A DNA stretch of 64,000 bases from RBG-16-66-20 sp040752005. Lineage in GTDB: Bacteria; Pseudomonadota; Gammaproteobacteria; Burkholderiales; SG8-39. Below the pieces are notes generated by a model. It worked only from the letters and a program-made list of their open reading frames with translations. It was not told the origin of the DNA and ran no database searches. Each line of letters opens with the position of its first letter. Positions within the stretch are counted from its first letter, which is position 1. Below, in pieces: positions 9,006 through 16,894 of the stretch. Location: NCBI GenBank assembly GCA_040752005.1, contig JBFMFX010000022.1, forward strand, positions 1-64,000, read 5' to 3'. The position numbers and the translations under genes are program-made.

Positions 9006-9611
9006 CTAGATGAAAAGGCTCACGTCGGCGTCGCGCGCCATCGGCAGAAAGGTCGCCGCGCCGACGTAATCCTTCACTTCCGGTATGAAGTCCTCGCGCG
9101 TGAAGCCGAACAGATCCACCGTCATCTGGCAGCCGATCAGGTTCACGCCCGACTCGATGCACGCCTGCCGCAGCGACTCGACGTCGGCGACCCCCTTCGC
9201 GCGGATCGTCTGCTTCATGAGCGCGGTGGCGACCGACTCGAACCCGGGCAGGATCGCCTGCACCGCGTTCGGGATGTTCCAGTTGATGCGCTTGAACCAT
9301 TCCGGCCCGAACGGCATCTTCATCGGCATGCCCGGATTGCCGAGCGGGCTCACCTTCAGGCCGCTCAGGTCACGGCGCAGCAGGTTGAGGCCGTAGAAGG
9401 TAAAGAACACCGACACCTCCCAGCCGAGCGCCGCTGCGGTCGAAGACAGGATGAAGGGCGGATAGGCCCAGTCGAGCGTGCCCTTGGTGGCGATGATCGT
9501 CATCGAGGGCGTCTTTTTCTCGCGCAGCTCAGCAAGCTTCTTGGGCAGCAGCTCGCCCAGCCTTTCTTCGATCAGGCGGTCGAGCGCCGCCTTGTCAGGC
9601 AGTGCGGACAT
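9006..9611 (-). CDS. dsrE2: DsrE2-family sulfurtransferase (DsrE/F/H-like)
   Basis: 201 residues. Contains the DsrE-like alpha/beta fold (SMTIIATKGTLDWAYPPFILSSTAAALGWEVSVFFTF-type start from residue 37) and the conserved sulfur-carrying cysteine in GCQMT (Cys161). DsrE2 proteins pass persulfide sulfur in concert with TusA and rhodaneses in sulfur oxidisers. An AAGGAGT ribosome-binding site precedes the ATG. It is divergent from the csoR-tusA unit and shares with it an intergenic region carrying two palindromes; fadL follows. Confidence 0.88.
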   Translation of the reverse strand: MSALPDKAALDRLIEERLGELLPKKLAELREKKTPSMTIIATKGTLDWAYPPFILSSTAAALGWEVSVFFTFYGLNLLRRDLSGLKVSPLGNPGMPMKMPFGPEWFKRINWNIPNAVQAILPGFESVATALMKQTIRAKGVADVESLRQACIESGVNLIGCQMTVDLFGFTREDFIPEVKDYVGAATFLPMARDADVSLFI

Positions 9612-9638
9612 GGCGACTCCTTGCAGGCGGTGAACCTA

Positions 9639-9655
9639 ATACTCCTTGAGAGTAT
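9639..9655. promoter_or_regulatory. 17-bp perfect palindrome upstream of dsrE2
   Basis: ATACTC-CTTGA-GAGTAT is a perfect inverted repeat with 6-base arms, ending 28 bases before the dsrE2 start. On the minus strand a -10-like TATTAG overlaps its edge, so a bound regulator would cover the promoter. The CsoR-family protein encoded divergently is the obvious candidate ligand. Confidence 0.5.
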
Positions 9656-9734
9656 CGCGCAAAATGTTCCTTCTGATTACCCAGACGAATTTTCTTATGC
9701 TGCGGCGCGGCAAGGAAGAGGTCTGGCTGTCTCG

Positions 9735-9750
9735 ATACCCGCCGGTGTAT
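9735..9750. promoter_or_regulatory. Candidate CsoR-family operator upstream of the csoR-like gene
   Basis: ATACCC-GCCG-GTGTAT is an imperfect inverted repeat (5 of 6 arm positions pair). It resembles the ATACCC-N4-GGGTAT type of site bound by CsoR/CstR regulators and lies 38 bases before the regulator's start, consistent with autoregulation. Confidence 0.45.
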
Positions 9751-9788
9751 ATTGGCGGCGGACGCCGATGCACCGGAGGGGAGGCCGA

Positions 9789-10064
9789 GTGAGCGAACCC
9801 AGAATGCACGACGAGGCGGCGAAGAAGGCGATGGACGTGCGCCTTGCCCGGATCGAGGGGCAGGTGCGGGCGATTCGGCGCATGATCGCAGCCGACGAGC
9901 CGTGCGAGAGCATCGCGCAGCAGCTCGCCGCGGCGCGCCGCGCGCTCGATCGGGCCTTCTACGAGATGGTGGCGTGCATGATCCGCCAGGAGTTGCCAGC
10001 GGCCCCGCAGGCGCGCAGCGCGCATGCCGGCCGGGTCGCCGAGCTGCTTGCGCGCTTCGGCTGA
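9789..10064 (+). CDS. CsoR/RcnR-family (DUF156) repressor with divergent ligand residues
   Basis: 91 residues from a GTG preceded by GGAGGGGAGG; an internal ATG at 9804 is an alternative. The three-helix DUF156 pattern RLARIEGQVRAIRRMI..C..I..QLAAARRAL is clear. The first ligand cysteine is kept (Cys39), but the positions that align with CsoR His61 and Cys65 are Met64 and Glu68, and an additional Cys63 sits beside them. A canonical copper site is therefore absent. The location between dsrE2 and tusA suggests sensing of a sulfur species or thiol stress (inference). Confidence 0.8.
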   Translation: MSEPRMHDEAAKKAMDVRLARIEGQVRAIRRMIAADEPCESIAQQLAAARRALDRAFYEMVACMIRQELPAAPQARSAHAGRVAELLARFG

Positions 10065-10094
10065 ACAGGTATCTTTACGCTACAGGATGACCGC

Positions 10095-10322
10095 ATGAAA
10101 TTCGACAAGGAACTCGACGCCCGCGGGCTCAACTGCCCGCTTCCCATCCTGCGCGCGAAGAAGGCGCTCTCCGACATGCAGTCCGGACAGGTGCTGAAGA
10201 TCGTCGCGACCGATCCGGGCTCGGTGAAGGACTTCCAGGCGTTCGCGAAGCAGACCGGCAACGAACTCCTCTCGCACTCCGAGGCGAACAAGGAGTTCAC
10301 GTTCTTCCTCAAGCGCAAGTAG
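10095..10322 (+). CDS. tusA: TusA sulfur-carrier protein
   Basis: 75 residues. The sulfur-binding motif CPLP (Cys14) follows the family start LDARGLNCPLP, and the remaining beta-alpha-beta-alpha-beta-beta fold matches TusA. In sulfur oxidisers TusA receives sulfane sulfur from rhodanese/DsrE partners and hands it towards DsrAB or sHdr. Here it is 30 bases after the csoR-like gene and 32 before the radical SAM gene, in the same orientation as the sHdr operon. The E. coli-type role in tRNA thiolation is less likely in this setting. Confidence 0.95.
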   Translation: MKFDKELDARGLNCPLPILRAKKALSDMQSGQVLKIVATDPGSVKDFQAFAKQTGNELLSHSEANKEFTFFLKRK

Positions 10323-10354
10323 CCAGCGCGCCCGCGCCCGCCGGGGAGGGAGCG

Positions 10355-11389
10355 ATGCGCTGGATGGAGCGGCTCGCGGCGATCGAGGCGCTGGAGGACG
10401 CGCCCTTCGATCCGGTGCTGGTCGCCGAGATGGAGCAGGCGAGCGCATCGGCGCTGCGCCCGATCCGCTTCTCGACACCGACCTTCAAGGCGTATTCGAG
10501 CTGCGAGCTGGAGGGCTGCGGCAAGAACAGCTTTCCGGCATTTTCGATCACCGCCGGCGGCTGCGCGCTCAACTGCGATCATTGCCGCGCCAAGATCCTG
10601 GAGCCGATGATCCCGGCGACGAGCCCGGAGATGCTCGAGCGCCGGGTGCGCGAGATGGTCGCGACCCAGGAACTGCAGGGCTTTCTCCTCTCCGGCGGCT
10701 CGAACAAGGCGAACGAGATCCGCTACGAGCGCTACTGGCCGGCGGTGGAGCGCCTGAAGCGCGACTTCCCGTGGCTGCGGATCGCGGTGCACTCGGCGCT
10801 CCTCGACGGCGCGCGCGCGCGGGCGATGGCCGACGCCGGGGTGGACACCGCGATGATGGACGTGATCGGGTCGGAGCGAACGATCCGCGAGGTCTACCAT
10901 CTGGATCGCCCGGTCGCCGACTTCGAGGAAACGCTCGCCGCCCTCTGCGCGACGCGCATGGAGGTGGTGCCGCACATCGTCATCGGGCTGCACTACGGGC
11001 GGGTGCTCGGCGAGCCGGTGGCGCTCGACATCGTCTCGCGCCACCGCATTCACTCGCTGGTGCTCGTCGTGGTGATGCCCTTTTATGCGAAGCCGGGTAC
11101 CTTTGCGACACCGGACGCGGCCGAGGTCGGCCGCATCTTTCTGCAGGCGCGCCGGCGCATTCCCGAACGCCCTGTGCTTCTCGGCTGTGCGCGTCCTCCC
11201 GGCATGCACCGGCGCGTTACCGACGCGTACGCGGTGATGGCGGGACTGGACGGCATCGCCTTTCCGGCCGATGGCGCGCTCGCGGTGGCGCACGCAATCG
11301 GCCGGCCGGCCGATCAGGCGCACGCCTGCTGCTCGGTGAAGACGGAGCGCACCATCCGGCTCCATCCGCGCCCCGCCCTCGCCGCATGA
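10355..11389 (+). CDS. lipS1: Radical SAM protein, LipS1-type lipoyl synthase subunit
   Basis: 344 residues. The radical SAM triad is CALNCDHC (Cys70, Cys74, Cys77), preceded by an extra pair in SSCELEGC (Cys50, Cys55), which could serve an auxiliary cluster, and followed near the C-terminus by another pair in HACCS. sHdr loci carry two such proteins that together replace LipA and insert the sulfurs of lipoate. The gene overlaps the next (ATGA) and has a GGGAGGG ribosome-binding site. Naming it S1 rather than S2 rests on gene order, not on alignment. Confidence 0.75.
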   Translation: MRWMERLAAIEALEDAPFDPVLVAEMEQASASALRPIRFSTPTFKAYSSCELEGCGKNSFPAFSITAGGCALNCDHCRAKILEPMIPATSPEMLERRVREMVATQELQGFLLSGGSNKANEIRYERYWPAVERLKRDFPWLRIAVHSALLDGARARAMADAGVDTAMMDVIGSERTIREVYHLDRPVADFEETLAALCATRMEVVPHIVIGLHYGRVLGEPVALDIVSRHRIHSLVLVVVMPFYAKPGTFATPDAAEVGRIFLQARRRIPERPVLLGCARPPGMHRRVTDAYAVMAGLDGIAFPADGALAVAHAIGRPADQAHACCSVKTERTIRLHPRPALAA

Positions 11390-12417
11390 GCGAAACCTGC
11401 GACGTGCTGGTCATCGGCCTCGGGCCCGCGGGAGCGAGCGCGGCGGCGGCGGCGGCGCGGCGCGGCTGCCGGGTCATCGCGCTCGACCGGCGGCGCGAGC
11501 CGGGCCGCCCGGTGCAGTGCGCCGAGTTCGTGCCGGCGCTGATCGGCGCGCATCCGGAGGACCTCGCCCGCTCGGTGCGCCAGCCGATCGAGGCGATGGC
11601 CACCTTCGTCGAGGACGATCCGCCCGACTGGAAGCCCGATTTTCCCGGCCGCATGCTCGACCGCGCGGCGTTCGATGCGGCGCTGGTTGCGCGCGCCGTG
11701 CGCTCGGGCGCCGAGGTGCGGTTTTGCTCGCCGGTGCGCCGCCTCGCCGCCGACGGCACGGTGCGGCTTGCCGATGGCGCGCGTCTGCGCGCTCGCGTGG
11801 TGATCGGCGCCGACGGCCCGCGCTCGGTCGCTGGCCGCGCGATCGGCAGCGTCAATGCCTCGCTCGTCGAGACCCGCCAGATCACGGTGCCGCTCGCCGC
11901 GGCGCACGCGGCGACCGACATCTTCCTCTCGGCTCGCATTCCCGGCGGCTACGGCTGGCTGTTCCCGAAGGGAAACGTCGCCAACCTGGGCGCCGGCGTG
12001 CATCCTGCGCACCGCTCGCGCCTGAAGGAAATCGTCGCCGCACTGCATGCGCGCCTCGTCGCCGAGGGCCGTGTCGGCCGCGAGGTCCTCGCCCTCACCG
12101 GCGGCGCGATCCCGGCGGGCGGGATGCTGCGCCCGCGCGGCTCGCTCGGCCAAACCGTCGTGCTGCTCGCCGGCGACGCGGCCGGCCTGGCGAATCCGGT
12201 TACCGGCGCGGGCATCGCCGCTGCGGTGCACTCGGGCCGGCTCGCCGGCGAGGCGGCGGCCGACGGCTCGTTCGCCGAATACGAGGAAGAACTGCAAAGC
12301 GTCTATTCGGCCTCGCTCGAGCGCGCGCTTTGCCGCCGGCGCGAGCTGCTCGCCTCGGCGAGCGGCAAGCGCGAGCTGCGCCGCGGCTGGATCGCCTACC
12401 CGGAGTACTGGCAATGA
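11386..12417 (+). CDS. lipT: FAD-dependent oxidoreductase, geranylgeranyl-reductase family (LipT-like)
   Basis: 343 residues. An N-terminal Rossmann motif GLGPAGAS (about residues 11-18) is followed by the family segment RRREPGRPVQCAEFVP, a second FAD contact VVIGADGPRS, the GGYGWLFP stretch and LLAGDAAGLANPVTGAGIAAA. In lipoate-assembly loci of sHdr organisms this flavoprotein lies between the two radical SAM genes and is thought to feed electrons to them. It overlaps both neighbours by ATGA junctions, so the three are strictly co-translated. No membrane segment is evident, unlike chlorophyll-pathway relatives. Confidence 0.78.
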   Translation: MSETCDVLVIGLGPAGASAAAAAARRGCRVIALDRRREPGRPVQCAEFVPALIGAHPEDLARSVRQPIEAMATFVEDDPPDWKPDFPGRMLDRAAFDAALVARAVRSGAEVRFCSPVRRLAADGTVRLADGARLRARVVIGADGPRSVAGRAIGSVNASLVETRQITVPLAAAHAATDIFLSARIPGGYGWLFPKGNVANLGAGVHPAHRSRLKEIVAALHARLVAEGRVGREVLALTGGAIPAGGMLRPRGSLGQTVVLLAGDAAGLANPVTGAGIAAAVHSGRLAGEAAADGSFAEYEEELQSVYSASLERALCRRRELLASASGKRELRRGWIAYPEYWQ

Positions 12418-13631
12418 GCTGCTACCGACCCGAATCGCAGAGCGCGGCGCCGATGCAGCCGCGCTCACCCGGCGTCATCCCGATCGCGCTGAGAAACGGC
12501 GCGCGCGTCAAGAGCGCGAACGTTCCGCCGCAGGGCGTGTACCTGCCCAACCACAACATCCTCACGCCGAACATGCGCTCGCCGGAGTACGTGCAGATGT
12601 CCACCGCGGCGGCGATCACCCTGGGGATCATGAGCGGCAGGATGTACCGCTGCGAGTGCACGCGCTGCCTCAACCTGCTGCTCACCTATCCGGAGGGCTG
12701 CCGCGCGAACTGCGCCTACTGCGGCCTCGCGCGCCACCGCGAGGCCGAGCGCGACTACGCCGATCGCAACTTCATCCGCGTGGACTGGCCTGCGGTGCCG
12801 CTTGCCCGGGTGATCGAGAAGGTCGCGGCGGACGGCGCGGCGAGCCCGTTTCACCGCATGTGCATCTCGATGATCACGCACCCGCGCTCGGACGAGGACA
12901 CGCGCACCGTGCTCAAGGCCTGGACCGACCGCATCGATCCGTCGGCGATCCCGGTTTCGATCCTGTCCAATCCGACGACGATGACGCGCGAAGACGTGAA
13001 GACCCTGCGTGAACTCGGCGCCGAGATTTTCACCGTGGCGCTCGACGCCGCGACCCCGGAGATCTTCGATCGCACCCGCGGCAAGGGGGTACAGTCGCCG
13101 CACTCGTGGGCAAAATACTGGGAAATCCTGATGCATGCGCGCGACATCTTCGGGCCGCAGAAGTTCGGCGCCCACATCATCGTCGGCATGGGAGAGACCG
13201 AGTACGACGTGCTCGCGCTGGTGCAGAAGCTGGTGGATCTGGGCGGGCACAGCCACCTGTTCTGCTTCTTTCCGGAGAAGGGCTCGCTGATGGATCATCT
13301 GCCGGCGACGCCGCGCGATCAATGGCGGCGCGTGCAGCTCGCGCGCTATCTCATCGACTATCGCGGCGCGCGCATCGAGCACATGCGCTTCGACGGCGAC
13401 GGGCGCGTCACCGACTACGGCGTACCGCCGCGGGAGCTGGAGGAGGTGATCGAGGCGGGCGTGGCGTTTCGGACTTCCGGTTGCCCGGGCAAGTTCGCCG
13501 AGGACATCTCCGCCTGCGACCGGCCGTACGGCGACTCTCCCCCCTCCGACATCGCCAGCTATCCGTTCGCACCCTCGCGCGCCGACCTGCGGCGCATCCG
13601 CCGGCAGCTCGGCCTCGCGCCGCAGCGGTGA
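12414..13631 (+). CDS. lipS2: Radical SAM protein, LipS2-type lipoyl synthase subunit
   Basis: 405 residues. The radical SAM triad is CRANCAYC (Cys96, Cys100, Cys103); just upstream a CECTRC group (Cys80, Cys82, Cys85) could bind the auxiliary cluster that supplies sulfur in lipoyl synthases. The core contains ISMITHPRSDEDTR, SILSNPTTMT and VGMGETEYD, typical of the biotin/lipoyl-synthase-like branch. It overlaps lipT at its start and the glutaminase-like gene at its end (GTGA). Pairing with the other radical SAM gene supports a bipartite lipoyl synthase. Confidence 0.75.
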   Translation: MSCYRPESQSAAPMQPRSPGVIPIALRNGARVKSANVPPQGVYLPNHNILTPNMRSPEYVQMSTAAAITLGIMSGRMYRCECTRCLNLLLTYPEGCRANCAYCGLARHREAERDYADRNFIRVDWPAVPLARVIEKVAADGAASPFHRMCISMITHPRSDEDTRTVLKAWTDRIDPSAIPVSILSNPTTMTREDVKTLRELGAEIFTVALDAATPEIFDRTRGKGVQSPHSWAKYWEILMHARDIFGPQKFGAHIIVGMGETEYDVLALVQKLVDLGGHSHLFCFFPEKGSLMDHLPATPRDQWRRVQLARYLIDYRGARIEHMRFDGDGRVTDYGVPPRELEEVIEAGVAFRTSGCPGKFAEDISACDRPYGDSPPSDIASYPFAPSRADLRRIRRQLGLAPQR

Positions 13632-14326
13632 CGGTCCACGTCATCCAGCACACCTCGGGCGAATTCCTCGGCCTGATCGAGGACCACCTCGAAGGGCGCG
13701 GCGTGCGCTTTCGCTACTGGCGGCCGTTTGCCGGCAGCAGCGCGCTGCCGAAGCCGCAGGCGCTGGATGACGGGCTGCTCCTGCTCGGCGGCGGGCCCTG
13801 GGGAAGCGCCGGTGCCCGCGACCTTCCGACGCTCGCCCAGGAAGTCGCGCTCGCGCGCGCCTGTCTGGAGCAGGGAAAGCCGGTCGTCGGCATCGGCCTG
13901 GGCGCTCAGATCCTTGCGCTCGCCGCGGGCGGAGGCTCGGCGAGCGCCCCGCTCGCGTTCGAAGTCGTGACGGCCCGGCGCGTTGCCATAAGCGCGCTCG
14001 ATGGCTTTCTGCCGGAAACTTATCCGGTCGCGATCTACATGCGCGATCGCCCGGTGCCGCCGCCGCAGGCGCAAATCCTCGCGCTCGATGAGGCAGACCG
14101 CCCGGCGCTGTGGCGCATCGGCGCCTGCGGCTTCGGCTTCTCCGGCCATCCGGGCCTGAAAGTCGGCATGGTCGAGGACCTGATCATGGAGTTCGAGGAG
14201 GTGCCGGAAAACTACGGCGCGACGCTCGAACGGCTGCGCGCGGTGCAGCGCAGCATCGAGGACGCGCTGGTGCCGATCATGGCCGGACTGGTCGCCGCGA
14301 CCGGCTGGATCCGCGCTCCGGCCTGA
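13628..14326 (+). CDS. Class I glutamine amidotransferase-like protein without catalytic Cys
   Basis: 232 residues from a GTG overlapping the previous stop. The fold is that of the GMP-synthase-type glutaminase: LLLGGGPWGS in the oxyanion region, then KPVVGIGLGAQ, where the nucleophile Cys of the usual GxCxG is Gly90. The His region reads GHPGL (His174), and the following Glu of the usual HPE is missing. Glutamine hydrolysis therefore looks impossible, so a structural or binding role in lipoate/sulfur chemistry is more likely. It closes the lipS-lipT operon. Confidence 0.8.
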   Translation: MTVHVIQHTSGEFLGLIEDHLEGRGVRFRYWRPFAGSSALPKPQALDDGLLLLGGGPWGSAGARDLPTLAQEVALARACLEQGKPVVGIGLGAQILALAAGGGSASAPLAFEVVTARRVAISALDGFLPETYPVAIYMRDRPVPPPQAQILALDEADRPALWRIGACGFGFSGHPGLKVGMVEDLIMEFEEVPENYGATLERLRAVQRSIEDALVPIMAGLVAATGWIRAPA

Positions 14327-14346
14327 AAGGTCGGCCCCGGGGCATC

Positions 14347-14375
14347 TTGCACTTTAGAAATCTCTAATATATTCT
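14347..14375 (+). promoter_or_regulatory. Promoter of the sHdr operon with embedded palindrome
   Basis: TTGCAC (14347-14352), a 17-base spacer and TATTCT (14370-14375) form a good sigma-70 promoter 40 bases before the dsrE3A start. The spacer holds the palindrome TTAGA-AATC-TCTAA (14354-14367). An ArsR-type repressor bound there would block RNA polymerase; the candidate is the ArsR protein encoded at the end of this operon. Confidence 0.65.
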
Positions 14376-14414
14376 GGTCCGGATACGGGCACGGCGAAGC
14401 AAGGAGGAACCGGC

Positions 14415-14792
14415 GTGGCGAAGAAGCTGCTCATCGTGATGGCGAACACCGACCCGCGCAACGGCGAGGAGCTGGGCGCGCCGATTTTCCAGGCTTCGGT
14501 GGCGGCGGCGATGGACTACGAGGTCGAAGTGATTTGCACCGCCACCGCCGGGCGCTTGATGAAAAAGGGCGTCGCCGAGAAGCTGCGCGTCAAGGAGGGC
14601 TCGCCGAAGACCGTCTACGACTTCATCAAGGAGGCGCACGAGGCGGGCGTGAAGTTCTACTGCTGCTCGCCGAACCTGGATCTCTTCGACATGAAGCCCG
14701 AGGACCTCATCCCCGAGTGCAGCGGCGTGGTGGGTGGCGCGCACCTCATCGAAGAGGTGATGGAAGGCGACTGCAAGGTGATGACCTACTGA
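14415..14792 (+). CDS. dsrE3A: DsrE3A sulfurtransferase of the sHdr operon
   Basis: 125 residues from a GTG with an AAGGAGG ribosome-binding site. The DsrE-like fold begins KKLLIVMANTDP, and a twin cysteine lies in KFYCCSPNLDLF (Cys83, Cys84), the positions of the active cysteines in DsrE3A proteins of sHdr organisms. These proteins relay sulfane sulfur, together with TusA and rhodaneses, to the sHdr complex and LbpA. First gene of the core sHdr operon, 7 bases before hdrC1. Confidence 0.92.
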   Translation: MAKKLLIVMANTDPRNGEELGAPIFQASVAAAMDYEVEVICTATAGRLMKKGVAEKLRVKEGSPKTVYDFIKEAHEAGVKFYCCSPNLDLFDMKPEDLIPECSGVVGGAHLIEEVMEGDCKVMTY

Positions 14793-14799
14793 GGCGACG

Positions 14800-15564
14800 A
14801 TGGCGCACGCGACGGCCACCCGCGTCCAGCAGCGCGCCGGCGATCCGGTTTCGGACAAGCCGCCGGTCGCGCGCGAAAAGCTGGAGGAGATCTTCCGCGA
14901 CATCCAGTCGGACCTGAGGTTCGACCACGAGCTAAACGGGTGCCTGAACTGCGGCATCTGCACCGCGACCTGCCCGGCGGCGCACTACTACGATTTTTCG
15001 CCGCGCGAGATCGTGCAGCTGCTGTGGACCGAGAACCTGGAGGGAATCTACGACGCGATGCAGGAAAAGATCTGGGCCTGCGCCCAGTGCTACACCTGCG
15101 CCGCGCGCTGCCCGTTCGGCAATTCGCCCGGCGGCCTGGTGATGCTGATGCGCGAGACCGCGATCAAGCACCGCATGGACTCGGCGAAGAACGTGCTCAG
15201 GCCCTTCAGCCGGGTGATGCTCAAGCTGGTGTCCACCGGCAACCAGCTCGCGCCGGACATGATCACCAAGGACCACTTCCCGGACTGGGGCCCGAACATC
15301 TCCAAGGTCGAGGCGCCGCTCAAGCTGCTGCGGCAGGCGATCCCGATGCCGACGCTGAACACCACCGCGACCGCCTGGGAAGTGAATCTCAGGACCTCGA
15401 TCGAGCTGTACACCATCTGGGAAGAAACCGGGGTGCTCAGGCAGCTCGAAGGCATTGACCAGAATCTGTTCGACGTGATCTCGGATTTCATGGACGAAAA
15501 GCGCGAGGAGTGGAACGACTTCCTCGCCGAGCAGCAGGACAACGAAGGAGGCGAAGATGACTGA
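14800..15564 (+). CDS. hdrC1: sHdrC1, double [4Fe-4S] electron-transfer subunit
   Basis: 254 residues. Two ferredoxin-type clusters are visible: CLNCGICTATCP (from residue 48) and CAQCYTCAARCP. The C-terminal half is helical and lacks membrane segments, as expected for HdrC of the cytoplasmic sHdr complex. It moves electrons between HdrB1 and HdrA during oxidation of enzyme-bound sulfane sulfur to sulfite. It overlaps hdrB1 by 8 bases. The C1-B1-A-hyp-C2-B2 order is diagnostic of sulfur-oxidising sHdr, not of methanogenic HdrABC. Confidence 0.94.
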   Translation: MAHATATRVQQRAGDPVSDKPPVAREKLEEIFRDIQSDLRFDHELNGCLNCGICTATCPAAHYYDFSPREIVQLLWTENLEGIYDAMQEKIWACAQCYTCAARCPFGNSPGGLVMLMRETAIKHRMDSAKNVLRPFSRVMLKLVSTGNQLAPDMITKDHFPDWGPNISKVEAPLKLLRQAIPMPTLNTTATAWEVNLRTSIELYTIWEETGVLRQLEGIDQNLFDVISDFMDEKREEWNDFLAEQQDNEGGEDD

Positions 15565-16894
15565 GCGATTCACGGGGCACGGCCCAGAGTGGCGCGACGC
15601 GAAACTCTCCGCGCAGGAAGCGCGCATCGCCACCGCATGGGTGGAGCTGAAGGTGGACCGGCGCTCGATGCTCACCGGCAAGGACCGGGTCGAGGACGTG
15701 CGCGACGCGATGTGGGAGCTGGAGAAGGACGGCGAGATCGTCGTGCACCGCATCACCGACGAGCATGCGCCGGTGGTGGTGAAGACGCTCTACGGCTGGG
15801 ACAAGAAAATCCCGACGCGGCGCCTGTGGCACCACAAGTCCTGCGGCCAGTGCGGCAACATTCCCGGGTATCCGACCTCGCTCCTGTGGCTGATGAACCG
15901 GCTCGGGGTCGAGTACCTCGACGAGACCGACCAGACTTCATGCACGGCGTGGAACTACCACGGCTCGGGCATCGGCAACATCGAGAGCCTGGCGGCGGTG
16001 TTCCTGCGCAACTTCCATCAGGCGTACGTGGCCGCGCGCGCCCAGGGGCTGCCCGACGGCTACTACTACCCCCTGGTTCACTGCGGCACCTCGTTCGGCA
16101 ACTACAAGGAGGTGCGCGCCTACCTGATTCACTCGGCGAAGCTGCGCGAGCGCGTCAAGGCGATCCTCGGCAAGCTCGGTCGCCTGGTGGACGGCAAGCT
16201 GCTGATCCCCGAGGAGGTGGTGCACTACTCCGAGTGGGTGCACGTGATGCGCGAGCCGATCGCCGCGATGCGCGAAATTGACTGCAGCGGCCTGCGCGCC
16301 ACGATCCATCCGGCGTGCCACGTCTACAAGATGGTGCCGGAAGACGCGATCTACGACGACAACATCCTCGGCGGCAACCGGCTCGCGGTCTCCACCGGTC
16401 TCATGCAGGCGCTGGGCGCCGAAGTGGTGGACTACTCGACCTGGTACGACTGCTGCGGCTTCGGCTTCCGCCATATCATCTCGGAGCGCGAGTTCACGCG
16501 CTCGTTCGCCATTGACCGCAAGGTACGGGTCGCGGTCGAGGAGGCGCGCGCCGACGTGATGATCGGACACGACACCGGCTGCATCACCACGCTCGACAAG
16601 AACCAGTGGATCGGCAAGGCGGCGAACAAGAACTGGCAGATCCCGATCATGGCCGACTGCCAGTTCGCCGCGCTCGTCTGCGGCGCGCATCCGTACAAGA
16701 TCGTGCAGCTGCACTGGCATGCCTCGCCGGTCGAGACGCTGATGGAAAAGCTCGGCATCGACTGGCAGGCGAAGAAGGCGGAGTTCGTCGCCTACCTCGA
16801 TCAGGTGAAGGCCGGCAAGGGAGAGAATCTCTACGATCCGCGCCGCCGCATCACTTCCGGCCCGGGCTTCATTCCGATCCGGGCGGCGCAATGA
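15557..16894 (+). CDS. hdrB1: sHdrB1, CCG-domain catalytic-type subunit
   Basis: 445 residues, longer than methanogen HdrB. Cysteine groups that would bind noncubane clusters appear in KSCGQCGNIPGYP, HPACHVYK, WYDCCGFGFRH and GHDTGCITT. Only one perfect CCG triad is present, so at least one site is non-canonical compared with HdrB2. HdrB-type subunits hold the cluster where disulfide/persulfide chemistry takes place. The gene overlaps both hdrC1 and hdrA (ATGA). Confidence 0.92.
   Translation: MTERFTGHGPEWRDAKLSAQEARIATAWVELKVDRRSMLTGKDRVEDVRDAMWELEKDGEIVVHRITDEHAPVVVKTLYGWDKKIPTRRLWHHKSCGQCGNIPGYPTSLLWLMNRLGVEYLDETDQTSCTAWNYHGSGIGNIESLAAVFLRNFHQAYVAARAQGLPDGYYYPLVHCGTSFGNYKEVRAYLIHSAKLRERVKAILGKLGRLVDGKLLIPEEVVHYSEWVHVMREPIAAMREIDCSGLRATIHPACHVYKMVPEDAIYDDNILGGNRLAVSTGLMQALGAEVVDYSTWYDCCGFGFRHIISEREFTRSFAIDRKVRVAVEEARADVMIGHDTGCITTLDKNQWIGKAANKNWQIPIMADCQFAALVCGAHPYKIVQLHWHASPVETLMEKLGIDWQAKKAEFVAYLDQVKAGKGENLYDPRRRITSGPGFIPIRAAQ

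Noticed and set aside
9612..9788. A small RNA or riboswitch in the dsrE2-csoR gap
   Set aside because: Only two short palindromes are seen, and no larger conserved fold could be drawn by eye.
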